Shown piece after piece: positions 38,650-51,010 of a stretch of DNA of 64,000 nucleotides (position 1 is its first letter; each line of letters starts with the position of its first letter). The translations under genes and the position numbers were made by a program. Source of the stretch: Pampus argenteus. Taxonomy: Eukaryota; Chordata; Actinopteri; Scombriformes; Stromateidae. Under the pieces are notes generated by a model, which was not told the origin of the DNA, did not search any database, and saw nothing but the letters and a program-made list of their open reading frames with translations. The DNA is taken from NCBI GenBank assembly GCA_036937835.1, contig CM072878.1, positions 7,786,001 through 7,850,000 on the forward strand, in the 5' to 3' direction.

Positions 38650-39178
38650 AGTGAATCAGAGGCCAGTTTGTCATGTTGCTGCTCCACAGCCCTGATCCAA
38701 GCTGACAGGTGAAGCTAAGCGCAGCTAAACAGCACACGTAACAGAGAGAAAGAGAGGCAGTCAGGAGGCAGCGGAGATAAGGCAAGACCAAGACACAAAA
38801 AAATTGTGGGAAATGAGGAAAGAGGGATGGGTATAAAGTAAGTGTGAGAAATGGAGGGATGGGGGAGGTAGTTGTCAGAGTTAGAGAGCCATTAAAAAGA
38901 GAAGGAGGCACACTGCAACACAGAGGAAAACAAGCAAGAGGGTGGATAGAAAGTGAGAGAGAGTGAATTTGAGCAAAACATAGGGCTTGGGAAAGGAAGG
39001 AATTTAGATTAACTGGTGAAAGAGATTGGTTAATTGGTATTTTATCAAAGGAGAAAACTGAGCAAGTAAATTTTTTATACCATCACTCCATTAATCTTTC
39101 CACCCACCCCCCTCCTCAATGCCTCTTCTCTTCTCTCACTTCCCCTGGGTCGGCTGTTCTATGTGCCATTGTGGACTT

Positions 39179-39196
39179 TTTTTTTTTTTTTTTTTT
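39179..39196 (+). repeat. Poly(T) tract
   Basis: Uninterrupted run of about 18 T. Confidence 0.9.
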
Positions 39197-40389
39197 AAAT
39201 CACAAACATCTTATTTAAGAGCATCAAAATCAAAGTGAATCATGGTTATTGCCTGCTGAAGTAATTAGCAAGTGATTGGGGGGAAAAAGAAAGAGAAAGG
39301 GGGAGTAGCAGTAGCAGCCTATTTAAAGAATATTTTTATTTCCTTTTTTTGAAACCATTTTTTTTTAAATCAGGAAAAAGTGTTCTTATAAAAGCAAGAC
39401 ATGCACCAACAAAACACTTCCCTGGATAAGTGAAAGTTTGTCAAATTGTTGAAAATGTAGAAAATGAAGAAAAAAAAAGACATGGAGTGGCTACAGGTTT
39501 AAAGAGAGAACAAGTGGTTTGGAGGGCTACATGAACAGCTCAGAGGAAAAATGAAACAATGAATGTATGTGACTGAAAGATGAAGAGGCTGAGAGAATAG
39601 ACAGATAGGAGGAACAAAGACGGAGAGAGAAAGAACGAGGGAGATGTGTGTGGAATTAGAAGCAGTCAAGCCAGACAGGTTGATAGATTAGAGTCATTGG
39701 TGTAACCCACCCTGTAGGTTCGCACTCACGCATTTGAAGAGAAAAACCAAGATCATGTATGTGTGTAAGTGAGTGCGTGTGTGTTTAATTTCATGAAAAA
39801 TGAGGGAGTTGGCGGAGAAAGTTTCTTCATTAGTATATTATACTGTATTGTCACGGTGTGCTTGCTCTGTTGTGTGTGTGGGTGGGTGCATCTGCTTGTA
39901 AACCCCTGTGACAAACTACATATTGCGGATGGCTTTGATGTCTGTGGACGGAGGTGAACTTTGAGCTGAATGCAGTGTGAAGGGAATATCTGTGAACGTG
40001 TGAATGTGTGTTATGAGCTAAACACAGGTTGACAATTGGGCTCCACTTTCGTTGCATGGCAATCCTTTATATGTAGTATTGCTTTCAATTGCATTCTACA
40101 TACAGTACAATACATTGTATCAAATGTATTGTATTGCGTCAACTAGAATAGCACTTAAAGTTTTTTTTTTTGTTGTCTTAACTGTGCAAGCAATACAGCT
40201 ATAGTGATCAGACAAGGTCAACTTTATGTTTGAAAATTAAAAGCATAACTCATTTTGGTATTATAACCAGTAATATATGCAGTAGCGTGACGTCAAACTA
40301 TTGTTAAACCTTTTATGTTAATCAGTACCTGGTCCAAAACTGATGAATCAACCTTAAATAATAATTTGAAATTATTCACTTCCTTGCTT

Positions 40390-40665
40390 AGAGATGGATG
40401 AATGGATCGATACCACTGTCTGTACACTAAACATGAAGCTACTGCCAGCAGCTGGTTAGCTTAGCTTAGTACAAAGACTGGAAACAGGCCTAACATCTAG
40501 CCCGGTCCAAAGGTTACAAAATCCATCTATCTTTAAAGCTTTACAGTTCAATAACTTCCTGGAGTTTCTGATGGTTGCCTGGCAACCTCACAGTGACTTG
40601 TGGGCAGATTTTGTTACCTTCTGACAGGGCTGGCAGTTTCCTTGTTTCCAGTCTATCCGGATGCT
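40390..40665 (-). repeat. GCCAGGCTAGC repeat family, one reverse and one forward piece
   Basis: GGTTAGCTTAGCTTAGTACA and AAGACTGGAAACAGG (about 40455-40490) are the reverse of the 15660 motif, while AGGGCTGGCAGTTTCCTTGT and TTCCAGTCTATC (about 40625-40655) run forward, so the two pieces form an inverted pair. Confidence 0.5.
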
Positions 40666-42719
40666 GGCAATACAAAAACACTGAACTTTAATAAGTCAGT
40701 CTCCTTGTCAGTGTCTAAGAACTTGTGATTCATTTGATAATGAATGTAGTCTTACTGTGCTAAATGTCCACATACTGTATTGATGAACAAAAATAAATTC
40801 TTAAGATGAACAGTTTCCTCAAAATATAAATCTGAAAATGTGAAACTGACATGGTAAAACCCTGAAACAAGAATTTGTAGATGTGTCTTCAGGTATCATC
40901 AGATATTCCTAAGTGTCTAATCAAGCTGTTGGGATGACCACTGATAGTTCACATTGCTGGCTGACCAGCTGCATCCTCTCAGCCACAAATAAGACCCATC
41001 TGGGAGACGCAGAGCTGCCACATCCTGGTGCTCATGTAAACTGCATCCAAAATTAGCAGAATTAGGATTTGCCATTCACCCATCCATCCTGCTGTTCTTT
41101 GAATTGTGTGCATGTGTCCATGTGTGCCTCGCCTTCCTGGACAGAGCAAACAGTGCCCTGGGTGAATGATCATCATACTGGCCATGCCAGTGCCATGTGT
41201 CGGTGCCTGAGGTTGTAATCCAAGGTCACTTAACTCTGCAGTTCACACACCACTAACAACATTTACAAGAGCCTGTCATGGTGCACCAATGATAGAGTGC
41301 TCCATTATTGCTAATTCATCAATGCTGCCATGGCCGTGACATATTTACATGACATGTATAGGTTGTGTGTTGGGAGCAAGTGTGTATGTTCATAAATGGT
41401 GTAAAGGAGTCAATTGATTTCTTTGTCCATGTCGAAAGGATGGATGAATGGCATGTTGACCCCTCTGGCTGAAATGAAATGGAAATGGCAGGTCTGCAAA
41501 AGTTGGGATGAATGAAATTTTTTAGCATACAATGACCAGGGTGCTTTGCTGGGCAGACACTATTGCAGAATCTGTTAACATGGTCAACATCTTTTTTTAA
41601 ATGTATTATTATTAGAATAAAGAAAAAGACCAGGCAGACAGTGTGGCCCTAACAGGGATTTTGGACAGCAAAGACCAAACCAGCATCTAACCGGTATGGA
41701 AGTGACATTTGCCAACTGTATGTTTAAATGCTGTTTAATGTGCTGCAGCTAATTAGCTATGTAGCCTGCTAACTGACATTAGTGGTGCACTTTTCCCTGG
41801 TGAATGTTTGTTGGGTGGATCGTTCAACAAACAACAAGATGTGTGCTCATGTTTGTAAGTTAGGTAAGGAGATTTTAGCAAGAAAGCTATTCAGGTGTTC
41901 AGAGTCTATGACTCTTGTCTTTTATAGCAGGATGCTATCAGGCTCAGTGTGACCGTCTGCTCTATGATAGATATCATAGATATATTAGATATCTGATAAA
42001 AGAGATCAATATTATTCTGTCTATCTCAGTGTAATGATGGATGATGGCGACATCATGGCATACTGAGTACCTGTATATCATCAATAATGTCAAAGGCTTC
42101 ACACTATGATAGATATTCTGCTGACAAATGTGTGCATGTGTGTAGGCGTATTCATGCGTGGGTTATATGTGCGTCACACCGATGACTGTTTGAGAACAAA
42201 TCCCTTGAGGAGAACGAATGTTTGTGTGTGCGTTTTGTTTCTAAAATAACGACAGCCCAAAATAATGAGTGGAGGCAGTGACTCAGAGGTTGACATATGG
42301 TATTTTCTGTGACATCATCTCACCAATGGCACAGAGACTTAAGTACTGAGACCCTGCCAGCAACTTGTTCGTAAGGCTTTCAGCATGCTGGCTCTGCATT
42401 ATTTATTTTGTTGTTACTATTTGACTGCTCATCCAGAAGGGCAAAAGCAATAAATCAATGAAGCAAAAAACATGTTAATTAAAACTCACCCGAGATCATT
42501 ATTGTCACCACTATAACATTTTGAGTTGATCTGCCATCATATTAATATTGATATTGGGAGCACCAATGACTGAAGCCATAAAAGAACATACATTTTAGCT
42601 ATAGTTACTTATTTTTATCATGTTCGTTGAATGTTATAGAAACAGGATCAAGAGTCTAAATACATGCGGGCGGCTTTGTGAGGGTGTACGCCTACTTGGG
42701 TTTAGAGTTAAATGCTAAC

Positions 42720-43040
42720 ATGCTCATGTTAAAATGCAAGTTTTGGACAAATTAAAAATTTGACCTGATGATGGGGCCATGTGAAAAATTAAGGGATTAC
42801 AAAAAAAAATTTAACTTGAAATTGCAATTTGAGATATTTCACTCAAATCCATAAATGTCCTCAGGGTTCATCCCATGGGGACCACAAATCCATCTACTGA
42901 TACTGAGATAGCTCACTAAATAAGTTGTGCTGCTTGTGAGTGATAACCTAGATCAGAGTCATAGAGATTTTTCTGGGAACCATGGATATGTGTATCACAT
43001 TTTATAGCAATCCATCCAATAGTTGTTGCTTCAAAGGCTG
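42720..43040 (-). repeat. Reverse-oriented copy of the 2990-3350 repeat family
   Basis: ATAGCAATCCATCCAATAGT at about 43000, GAGATATTTCACTCAAATCC at about 42831 and CAGGGTTCATCCCATGGGG match the reverse complement of the 2990-3350 motifs. Decayed, non-coding. Confidence 0.5.
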
Positions 43041-43762
43041 GAAAAATAGCTTAAGTATAGAAAGTAAAGTCCCTGAGGACACAACAGTCCTACTTGTTAA
43101 ACAGTCAAATCCACCTTGTTTGTCCTGCAAGAGAAAACATTTGACCCAACTTGCTACAAAGTTGAACGCTGCCACTGCAAGGTTTACTAGTATGTGCCAT
43201 GCTGCCACCTAAAGAAGCTTGATCTGCCCACATACCTTCTGCAACTATGGATATTTGAATAATCTGACAAATAATTAACAATGACAGAAAGGCAGTCATA
43301 AAGTGAATGCGTGATGCAATATTTATAACACATATTTTAAGGGGCATACATAATAGTAGGTCACCATGGTGTTCCAAAAGGGAAACTATATTTTGTGGAT
43401 AAATCTCTTCCACTGTGAGGTTATACAAATAAAAACACACACTCATGTAAGATGATAAGAGACTATACATGAACACAAACAGGCCTTGGCATGTCAGGCA
43501 CTCAGCCATGCCAAGGGACATTATTTGGCAGCTGTCAGCTCTAATAGGAGTGTAGCAGGGTGGGAGACAGATCCAGGCTCTGTACCAAGCCTACAGGAGA
43601 GCACTATCTGGCATCTACAGCATATCTGCGTGTGTGCATGCACGTACAATCGTTTGTGTGTCACAGGGACTGGAGTATCAGACTCCCTCTGAGATAAGAC
43701 ATGCCACCGCGTTAGCCACTACAGTGTCTATTTAGCCTACTGTCTATTGGTGGGAAACTGGC

Positions 43763-43792
43763 CTGTGTGTGTGCGTGTGTGTTGTGTTGTGT

Positions 43793-43820
<28 letters not shown>
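43763..43820 (+). repeat. (GT)n / GTGTT microsatellite
   Basis: GT and TTGTG units ending in a pure TG run from about 43793. Confidence 0.95.
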
Positions 43821-43824
<4 letters not shown>

Positions 43825-44812
43825 CCCTCCGACAGCAGTGAAGAGGTGAAGTGTGCAAATTACTGCTGAAGAGAGAGTGTTGGCTATCATTTTATAACAC
43901 AGCAAGACAAAGACAAGGAGAGAGAGTTGAGGAAACGTACAAACTACAACACACACACACAAACACACACATACCATGTTATGTATGGATATCTCATTCT
44001 GCTTTCTCTTTTTACTTACAAAGACTTCGTTTTGTATTCTAGTTCAAACCGCATTTTGGAACAATAACTATGAACTCCAACTTAATTTACATAACAATCA
44101 GACTCTTCAGAAAAGCTGAGGGAGTATGGAAATCCTTCTTAATTGCATTAATATATTTCCCAAACCTCTTTCTTTAACATCACTCAAGCACAGTGTATAA
44201 TATTCAACAATTAGGTGGAATATCATCAGGCAACCATTAAGAACGTTTTTTTGGTGTTGTGGTGTTGTGTTTTGGGTTAGAAAGTCTCACATCTCTAATT
44301 AATAGTGCACATTTTTGTACTTTTCCTGCCCAGGAAAATTGCAGATGTTGTTGGCAAATTCATTGGTAACCACAACACACACACACACATATACACACAA
44401 TTCCCACCCACTGTAACCTCTCTAAAATTACCACCCATGAGAATTAAATAATGAGTCACTCCTGTGTGTCTTCATTTAACTCCCTCTTGGCACAACTGTA
44501 GGTATAGGAAACCGGCTGCTTTGTATATGTGTGTGCCTCGTTTTGCTTCTGTTTTGGCTCGTTCATGCGAGTGTGTTAGCAGTTAGCGTTTTAGTAGTTT
44601 TTTTTGTGTGTATGACACAACTGTGGCAAGTGGCATCATGCACAATTATACACCATCACTGTTTTAACAGCAGGGTTGTATCTTCACGCTCAGCTCCATG
44701 CTAGGTTACAGGCCCCTGGAATCATCTGTGGGGGGCTTGTAATATAAACTAACCTGCTGTGACAGTGAAGAGTGATTCAGCTACAAAATGCTATGTTATA
44801 GACGCAGGGGTG

Positions 44813-44815
<3 letters not shown>

Positions 44816-44866
<51 letters not shown>

Positions 44867-44891
44867 TGCGCGCGTGTGTGTGTGTGTGTGT
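44816..44891 (+). repeat. (TG)n microsatellite with CG interruption
   Basis: 76 bp TG array interrupted by TA and a GCGCGCG stretch at about 44868-44874. Alternating purine-pyrimidine throughout. Confidence 0.95.
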
Positions 44892-46935
44892 TTGCAAGTA
44901 CAAGACTGAATGTCTTATTAAATGACCATGGGGTGCTTTTCTCACTTTATTTATAGCATCAAATGCTCTTTGACAATTGAAAAAAGTAGTGCACATTTAG
45001 TTATATAACCAGGACCGGGCCGCTGCGAGGTTGTGAACTTGTGCTACAGACACAAACACAAACTGTACAGCTGCAGAGATTTGGTTTTACTGTATTTGAC
45101 TCCACAGCCCAGTTTCATATGTAATTTGACCACATAAATATTTCCCTCCTGCTCTTCGCCATGGAAAAAGAAAAGGTGTTTTCCCCAAAACAAGAGCTGA
45201 GATAGTGAGCAAACAACCGGGCGAGCACTGTGAGTGAATGACTTAATCACGCGTGACTTTTAATCACCCTTCTGAGGACTGCAGTTCCGATTATTATATT
45301 TTTAATGCAGAAATCTACTTAACTCACTAAAAATAAATGTTCACTTTCATCTTAACTAATGTGATCTTTATCATGCATGTCATGCTTTTAGTAAACCTCT
45401 AATCTGTCTGGTGAAATAGGGACTAAAAACCCATTCACGCACAAACACGGGCATGAACGAACACTACCGCCTGCCTGATATTTCCTGATACTTTTAATAC
45501 TAGAACAACGTGTCATATATTCTTTGATGTCCCGGCAGGGCTTCAGGGTGTGACCAAAAATATGTTAAGTGAGACTAACATTTTCATTTGTCATGCTGGT
45601 GTGCCTGAAATTTAGCATTTGCCTTTCCACAAACATCGTGACTTCCCCCGAAAGCAGCATTGACTGAACTGAATCACCACAAGTTTTGGGGCATAATCTG
45701 CAGTTTATTCCAAGGAGCCTTAAAGGTGTCTCACAAGCTTCTCAACCAGCTATAAAGGATGAAGCAGGACACTGTTGATTCTTCAATCATTTATATAATG
45801 TGTTAAGAAATTACCACTGTGTATGGAAACTGACAAAAAAAGGTTACAGCAATGCCAGAGGGTGCAGTGAAAAGTTTTGGGTGCACCTAAATTCTTTGCT
45901 GGTACATCTAAATGACAAAAGTCCATAAGAGGGACATTGCTTTTACATATTTCTTAAAAATTTGTCTTTGACGGTCAAACATTAAAAGGTATTTTAAGAA
46001 AGCAGTTTCAGTCAGAGCAGAGTATATCCCTCCATCTTTCTTCTCCGCGTCATTCTGTTTAAAATTAGAAGGGGAAACTTAATAAAGACATTTTCTAATT
46101 GTCACAGTCTAATCAAGTGCCGCATGTTTCACACTGCGCGAATATCGGCGCAGTTTTCAGAGACTAATCGTTCTTGCTATAAATGTCTGAATGAACACTA
46201 ATTACGTCCAACTGTGAAGATTCCATGATGGTAGATGACTGACTCCATTTGAAACAATTACCACACATATTAAACCGCTTCACTGGAAAACAAGCTCATG
46301 CTCAGTCAGCGGGCTCATAAAGACTTCACTATTCCACAGCTGCTGGGTTTTTCAACTTTATATGTTTGATCAAATCAAAAAGTAATCTCAGGGGATTCCA
46401 GGAGTAGTACTTACTGTACCGTAGTGTTGTCTTACTCTGCAATATTCAGACCACCTAAACAGGACAAAGCTGAGCATGTGCTGCTTTAAGCCTGTCAAAT
46501 TGCCCCAGAGGTTGCTTCGGAGTTTTCCAGAAGTTCCATCAAACCTGAAGGGATTTGAACCCTCTGTGGTGGATATTTAATGCCTTCTGCTGGATCATTT
46601 TTGTTTTTAAGTTTAGAGAAACACAATCTCTGTACATCTGCTTTTATTCACTGATTACGTCATATCCCTTTTTTTGTAGTTTAACTGCACATGAAGCTCA
46701 TTGGTGGACTTGTGTGGATGTACATCACATTGTGAAATTGTGCACCCTCAGTTTGGCCTTATGAGCAGCCTTCCCCCCTTATCATGAAAGAGCCAGAATT
46801 GCCTCAGTATATAGACAATGTGGATGCTATTCTGATCTGGGGTTTACGCAGTATTTGAGATTTTCTACTTTAAGCTGTATTATTTTTGACATTTGGCTGG
46901 ATTTACAATTTGACTGCACCTTTACTTCATACTTC

Positions 46936-47190
46936 AAAGGGGACGTATCATGCACATTTACAGGTCTATATTTATATTCTGGGCCTCTTTACTGCAATAG
47001 CCTTGCAATGCAATTATTTACAGTTTAAAAAAACTCCTTATTTGTTTCACACTGGCTCCTAAGTCCAGAATCTGTCAGAAACAGGCTGTTTTAGCTCCTG
47101 TCTTTTTAGGGTTCCTGTCTCTTTAAGGCCCCAGCTTCTGGATGATGTGTATGCGTGAACAATGTGATTTCAGTTCAGTGGGGAAGTGTA
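46936..47190. repeat. MITE-like fish repeat fragment
   Basis: AAAGGGGACGTATCATGCAC at the left, then TTTAGCTCCTGTCTTTTTAG and CTGTCTCTTTAAGGCC; the order matches a common fish non-autonomous element. The right end is not defined. Confidence 0.4.
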
Positions 47191-47555
47191 TGTAGGGTTT
47201 GGTGTCGTTTGGGTTTTTTCCACTGTGGCTGCTATAACGATTCTATTAAAACTAAATATTAACTCTTAACATTTTAAAGTATACTTAAATATATGAATAT
47301 AAATAACAGCAAAACTCGGGAGAGACTCAGCAGCCAGGTATTTCTCTTTTCTGTTTTGGAGTGTCTGTTGTTCTAAACAGGTGAAGTTATTCAAGTTTAA
47401 AATGTATTTGTAAATGTATGTTTTCTGCAGTCATATAGTTTGAGCTTGTATGTGTGCATGTGCTCGTACAGGCCTCTGATGTCCTCATATCACTGTATCA
47501 TTTCAAGAGTGCTAATATTGCAAGTTGGAATAGTTTATGTGACAGTTTCCTCGGG

Positions 47556-48110
47556 GAGGGGTAGAGAAACGAGAGAGAAAGGGGCAAGAATACTTAACGG
47601 GAAGAAAGAAAGAGGAATTGGGCCAAAGGGTGAGACAGACCAGACACAGCAATGAGTGAAAGAGAGGCAGAATCCGAGGACTGAAAGGGAAAGAGAGAGA
47701 GAGAGAGATATGGACAGTGACACAGGGACAGATACAGTAAAAATCTTGCAGCAACAGAAAGGACCAGAGAGAGAGAGAGAGAGATAAGGGGGTTGGGGTG
47801 GGGGTAAAGTCAGACACAGAAAGTTGAGACGATAAGACAGACATTAGAAGAGGATAGAAAGAAAGGAAAGATGTTTCCAGGGAGATAGAGGATATAGAGA
47901 ACAACAAGTACTCAACAAAAGCGCCCTTAAACATTCTGGAGGGGATGAAAGCAAGAGACATAGAGCGAGTGGGATGGGAGGCGAGAGAGTGATGGAGACA
48001 CAGCTCGCTTTATCACAGAATGAGTGTGGGGTGGGGGCGCAGATGAAGTAATGGAATGGAAGTGGATAAGAGAAAGAAAATGGGTTGGATAGCAAGTAGA
48101 AAATGCAAAG
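47556..48110 (+). repeat. Purine-rich low-complexity tract with (GA)n
   Basis: A/G-biased + strand including GAGAGAGA runs at 47694-47708 and 47766-47783. Minus-strand frames of Ser/Leu/Phe here are artefacts. Confidence 0.85.
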
Positions 48111-50869
48111 GGCAATTGAGATCAGACTGCAGTACAGTATGTGTGATGATAGTACCCATTTTGTGCAAACATTTAATGCCCTTGCATGTGTTTTTTTTCT
48201 GTCAGTAACTGCCCTAATTTCCCCATGGAATTCATAAAAGTTTCATTGTATCTGTCAATTTCTAAAATTGTACATATTTCACACTTTTTTGCCAGGAGAA
48301 AGGTTTTTCAAGGTATTGCTTAGCTGGGTGTTTCTCAGCAACACCCTGCTTCACTTTCATACAGTTACACGTTAACACCTGGGAGTTACAACTACTGATG
48401 ACTGCTGGTCACTGTGTGCAGCTCCACTGGAGCAGCTAAGTATTTCCTAATGGCACCTTAGCACTGAGAGGAGTATCAAGGGACAGGAAAGAAATACCAG
48501 TTTAATGTTATATTTTTTCTGCTTGATACTTCTGATAATGTACTACACAGTAATTCTAAGTCTGTGCTGATATCACCTCCAGACATCACTGGGAATACTG
48601 GAACACTGGAACTTTGGATTAACAAACATATCAACACTGCACTTCACCTTTGGTGTTTAGTAGAAATTTAACTATAATGCCTATGCCAAGGAGAGTAAAA
48701 TGCAATACAGAAATATATATATATACACACACACACACACATTTCATGTTAATTCAACTTAGGTTTATTTTTCAGACTTATGTTCAGTTATTCTGATATT
48801 CTGACTCAGTCTTGACACTTGAAATGATGAATGAATTGCTGACTTTTCATTTGACTGATTAAATTAAGTTTCTAAAACAAAAAACAAACAAAAAAACAGG
48901 ATTAGCATATTGGCAGACTTCCCAACATGCATTGTTGGAGAGTTAACCTCTCCACAGACACACCCAAAAGTTGCGTGATGTCATAACTTTCTCTTCATGA
49001 CTACTATTTTTGTTGTTGCTTTGTTGCTTATAAGCTGGTACGTGAAAGAATGAGAGACCTTTTTATTGTGTATTCTTTCTAGTCATGTATTTTCACAGTC
49101 TTACACTTCAACCTTTACTTGCAACATTATATTTTAAATGGACAAATGTTGTGTAATTCATGGCACACAGGATCAAAAAAGTATGTCTCTCGCCATTGAC
49201 TACAGTACAGATTTTTTTTAAGTAACGACCCATTGTATGTAAGGGCAGGGATTTAGCCTGTCTGTAATGCAATAACGTGGTGTTCTGTCATAGGCAGAGC
49301 AGACAGTCACACTGAGCCTGATAGCAGCCTGCTACACAACACAAGAACAGCAATCCACATTTGTTTTCCTGCTATAGTCTTTTTAAATATTTTTCAAACA
49401 TGGAAAGACCATTTTCCTTCATTCTAATAATACAACATTACTGCAATACATTTAACAAAACATGTCAACATTATTTTTTGACTGTTAAAAGGGATGATTA
49501 AATTTCAGTTGGACTTCAAAGTTAAAGGCCATACACACACACAGGGGTTTTCTTATAGTGTGATTGGACAGTGGAGATGTTAACTCTCTAATAACTCTGT
49601 ATCATTTTCTTCATAGCATTTGTTTTAAACAAAAATAAGAAACTTTATAACCTTCACAAAGGTACCTAATGCTTACAGAATTGCAGAATTGTCTGCTGTG
49701 ATGAATTGCATTATATTTGCTGTGTGCTTGTGTTTTTATGTTTACTGCTCTCATGACAACACTCAATCATTTCACAGCAGGCTAATAAAAAGACAGTTGA
49801 TGTAAGGTTTCAGCTGTGAGATTTACAGTCAGGAAATATTCATGCCTCAGGTCACAGCTGATTTGTTGACTATGTTGCTATAATTTCCTTGTCAGTGGCG
49901 ACGTGTTGACAGCAAGCTTTCTTTTTATCTTTTTTTTTTTAATCTTTGTTAATGTGTGCAAAAAAGCAAAGTTCATAAGAAACAATTAGATTGTGTTCAG
50001 TGGTGGAATAAAATAAAACTTTTCATATGAGCAGACCATGTACCTCAGGTGTGTAATTGGTTGATGTTTTTGTTTCTATCTATACCTTATTAAAATGAAT
50101 AGTGGCAGGAACACAGATAGCTGACACTCTAAAAGGGCAAGTAATAGCTTTTGGTTTTCACCGGAGTTGTTCACTGTAGCAATTAAACTAAAGCTTGATG
50201 CAGCTTTATAAAAGACACTTTGTCACATTTAAGTAGAATAAAATAGATCAGCTGACTTCAATCTGACACAAAACACAGATCAATGCCTTATTTCCAGCTG
50301 CAGGAGTTAAATCTGCATGTGGAAGGCCTTTTCCTGCCTGTGTTCCAGTTTTGAGGAGGCATCAGAACTTGTTCAAAGGGATCAAACAATAAAAGATGAC
50401 AAGAGGGGAAGTCATTTTATTATAATAATTTTTTTTATAAATGATTGACACTCCTAGTTGGCAAACATCCAGAGACGGATCCTTTTCATCCTTAGTTCCA
50501 TTTTCTTCAATTTAAATCTGAATATTTTCTGTTGTGGGTTTGTTTTTTATAGACATGAACAATCTGTTTCTAAATTATCTTTATAGGTAGAGCTATTAAG
50601 ATGAAGGTTGTTTGGATTTTTGTATTATATCCACATTAACATTTGCTCCTTTTTTTTATATATTTTATCATTTTTCTTTCTCTTACACAACTTTTCCTTC
50701 AAATCTCTCTTACACTGTCCTTTTATTTGCTCTGTACCTTCTCTTATCTGTATACCTGAGTTAAGTTACATACAAGTGTGTGGGCACTTGTGTGTCTATA
50801 TACTTTTTAGTTTGTATGCCAAATGCTTTGATTAAGTGTGTAAATGTGTGTTTTTCCTTCTTCCTCCAG
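48111..50869. other. Last part of intron 1
   Basis: AT-rich, without recognisable exons until the acceptor at 50868-50869. The polypyrimidine tract before that acceptor is strong. Confidence 0.5.
48713..48740 (+). repeat. (AT)n(AC)n compound microsatellite
   Basis: AT run changing to AC run at about 48724. Confidence 0.9.
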
Positions 50870-50985
50870 GACTTTGACAGAGCTGCTGAAGCAACCAGGG
50901 GAAGCAGGAGCAGTGGATGGAACTGGCATTCATCACCCAATAGGGACTAACGGCATCTCTGCCAGGGCACTGCGCTCCAACAATG
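50870..50985 (+). CDS. shisa8: shisa8 coding exon 2 (cytoplasmic juxtamembrane segment)
   Basis: A 116-bp exon between acceptor ttcctccag| and donor AACAATG|gtcagt. Its first G completes Arg190, split AG|G with exon 1, and the next 38 codons stay open. It begins TLTELLKQPGEAG and continues to ALRSNN, ending in phase 1. From memory of the family, human SHISA8 has RALTELLKQPG just inside the membrane while SHISA9 has RALADVMRPQG, so this exon is the main reason for calling shisa8 rather than shisa9. The frame-compatible splice, motif identity and position after the membrane helix support the join across the 29-kb intron. The next exon, with the rest of the cytoplasmic tail and PDZ ligand, was not found in the remaining 13 kb. 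Confidence 0.85.
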
Positions 50986-51010
50986 GTCAGTCTTCTAAAT
51001 GTGTGTGTAT

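Larger units (their letters stand above)
43041..46935. other. Intron 1 stretch, microsatellites only
   Basis: Apart from GT/AC arrays, no exon or clear transposon seen. 46080-46260 is GC-richer and free of repeats but unassigned. Confidence 0.5.
21671..50869 (+). other. shisa8 intron 1 (29,199 bp)
   Basis: Runs from donor gtagga to acceptor tcctccag and splits an arginine codon after its second base. It contains no other recognisable coding exon. It holds many CA/GT microsatellites, a LINE 3' tail 63 bp from its start, MITE-like elements and several decayed fish repeats. A long first coding intron is usual for synaptic Shisa genes. The boundaries rest on splice consensus plus frame, not on transcript data. 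Confidence 0.8.

Noticed and set aside
38369..38911. 180-codon minus-strand open frame
   Set aside because: Spans a GT microsatellite (Thr-His run) and low-complexity DNA; no family resemblance.
43105..43521. 138-codon minus-strand open frame
   Set aside because: Overlaps a decayed interspersed repeat and has no recognisable domain.
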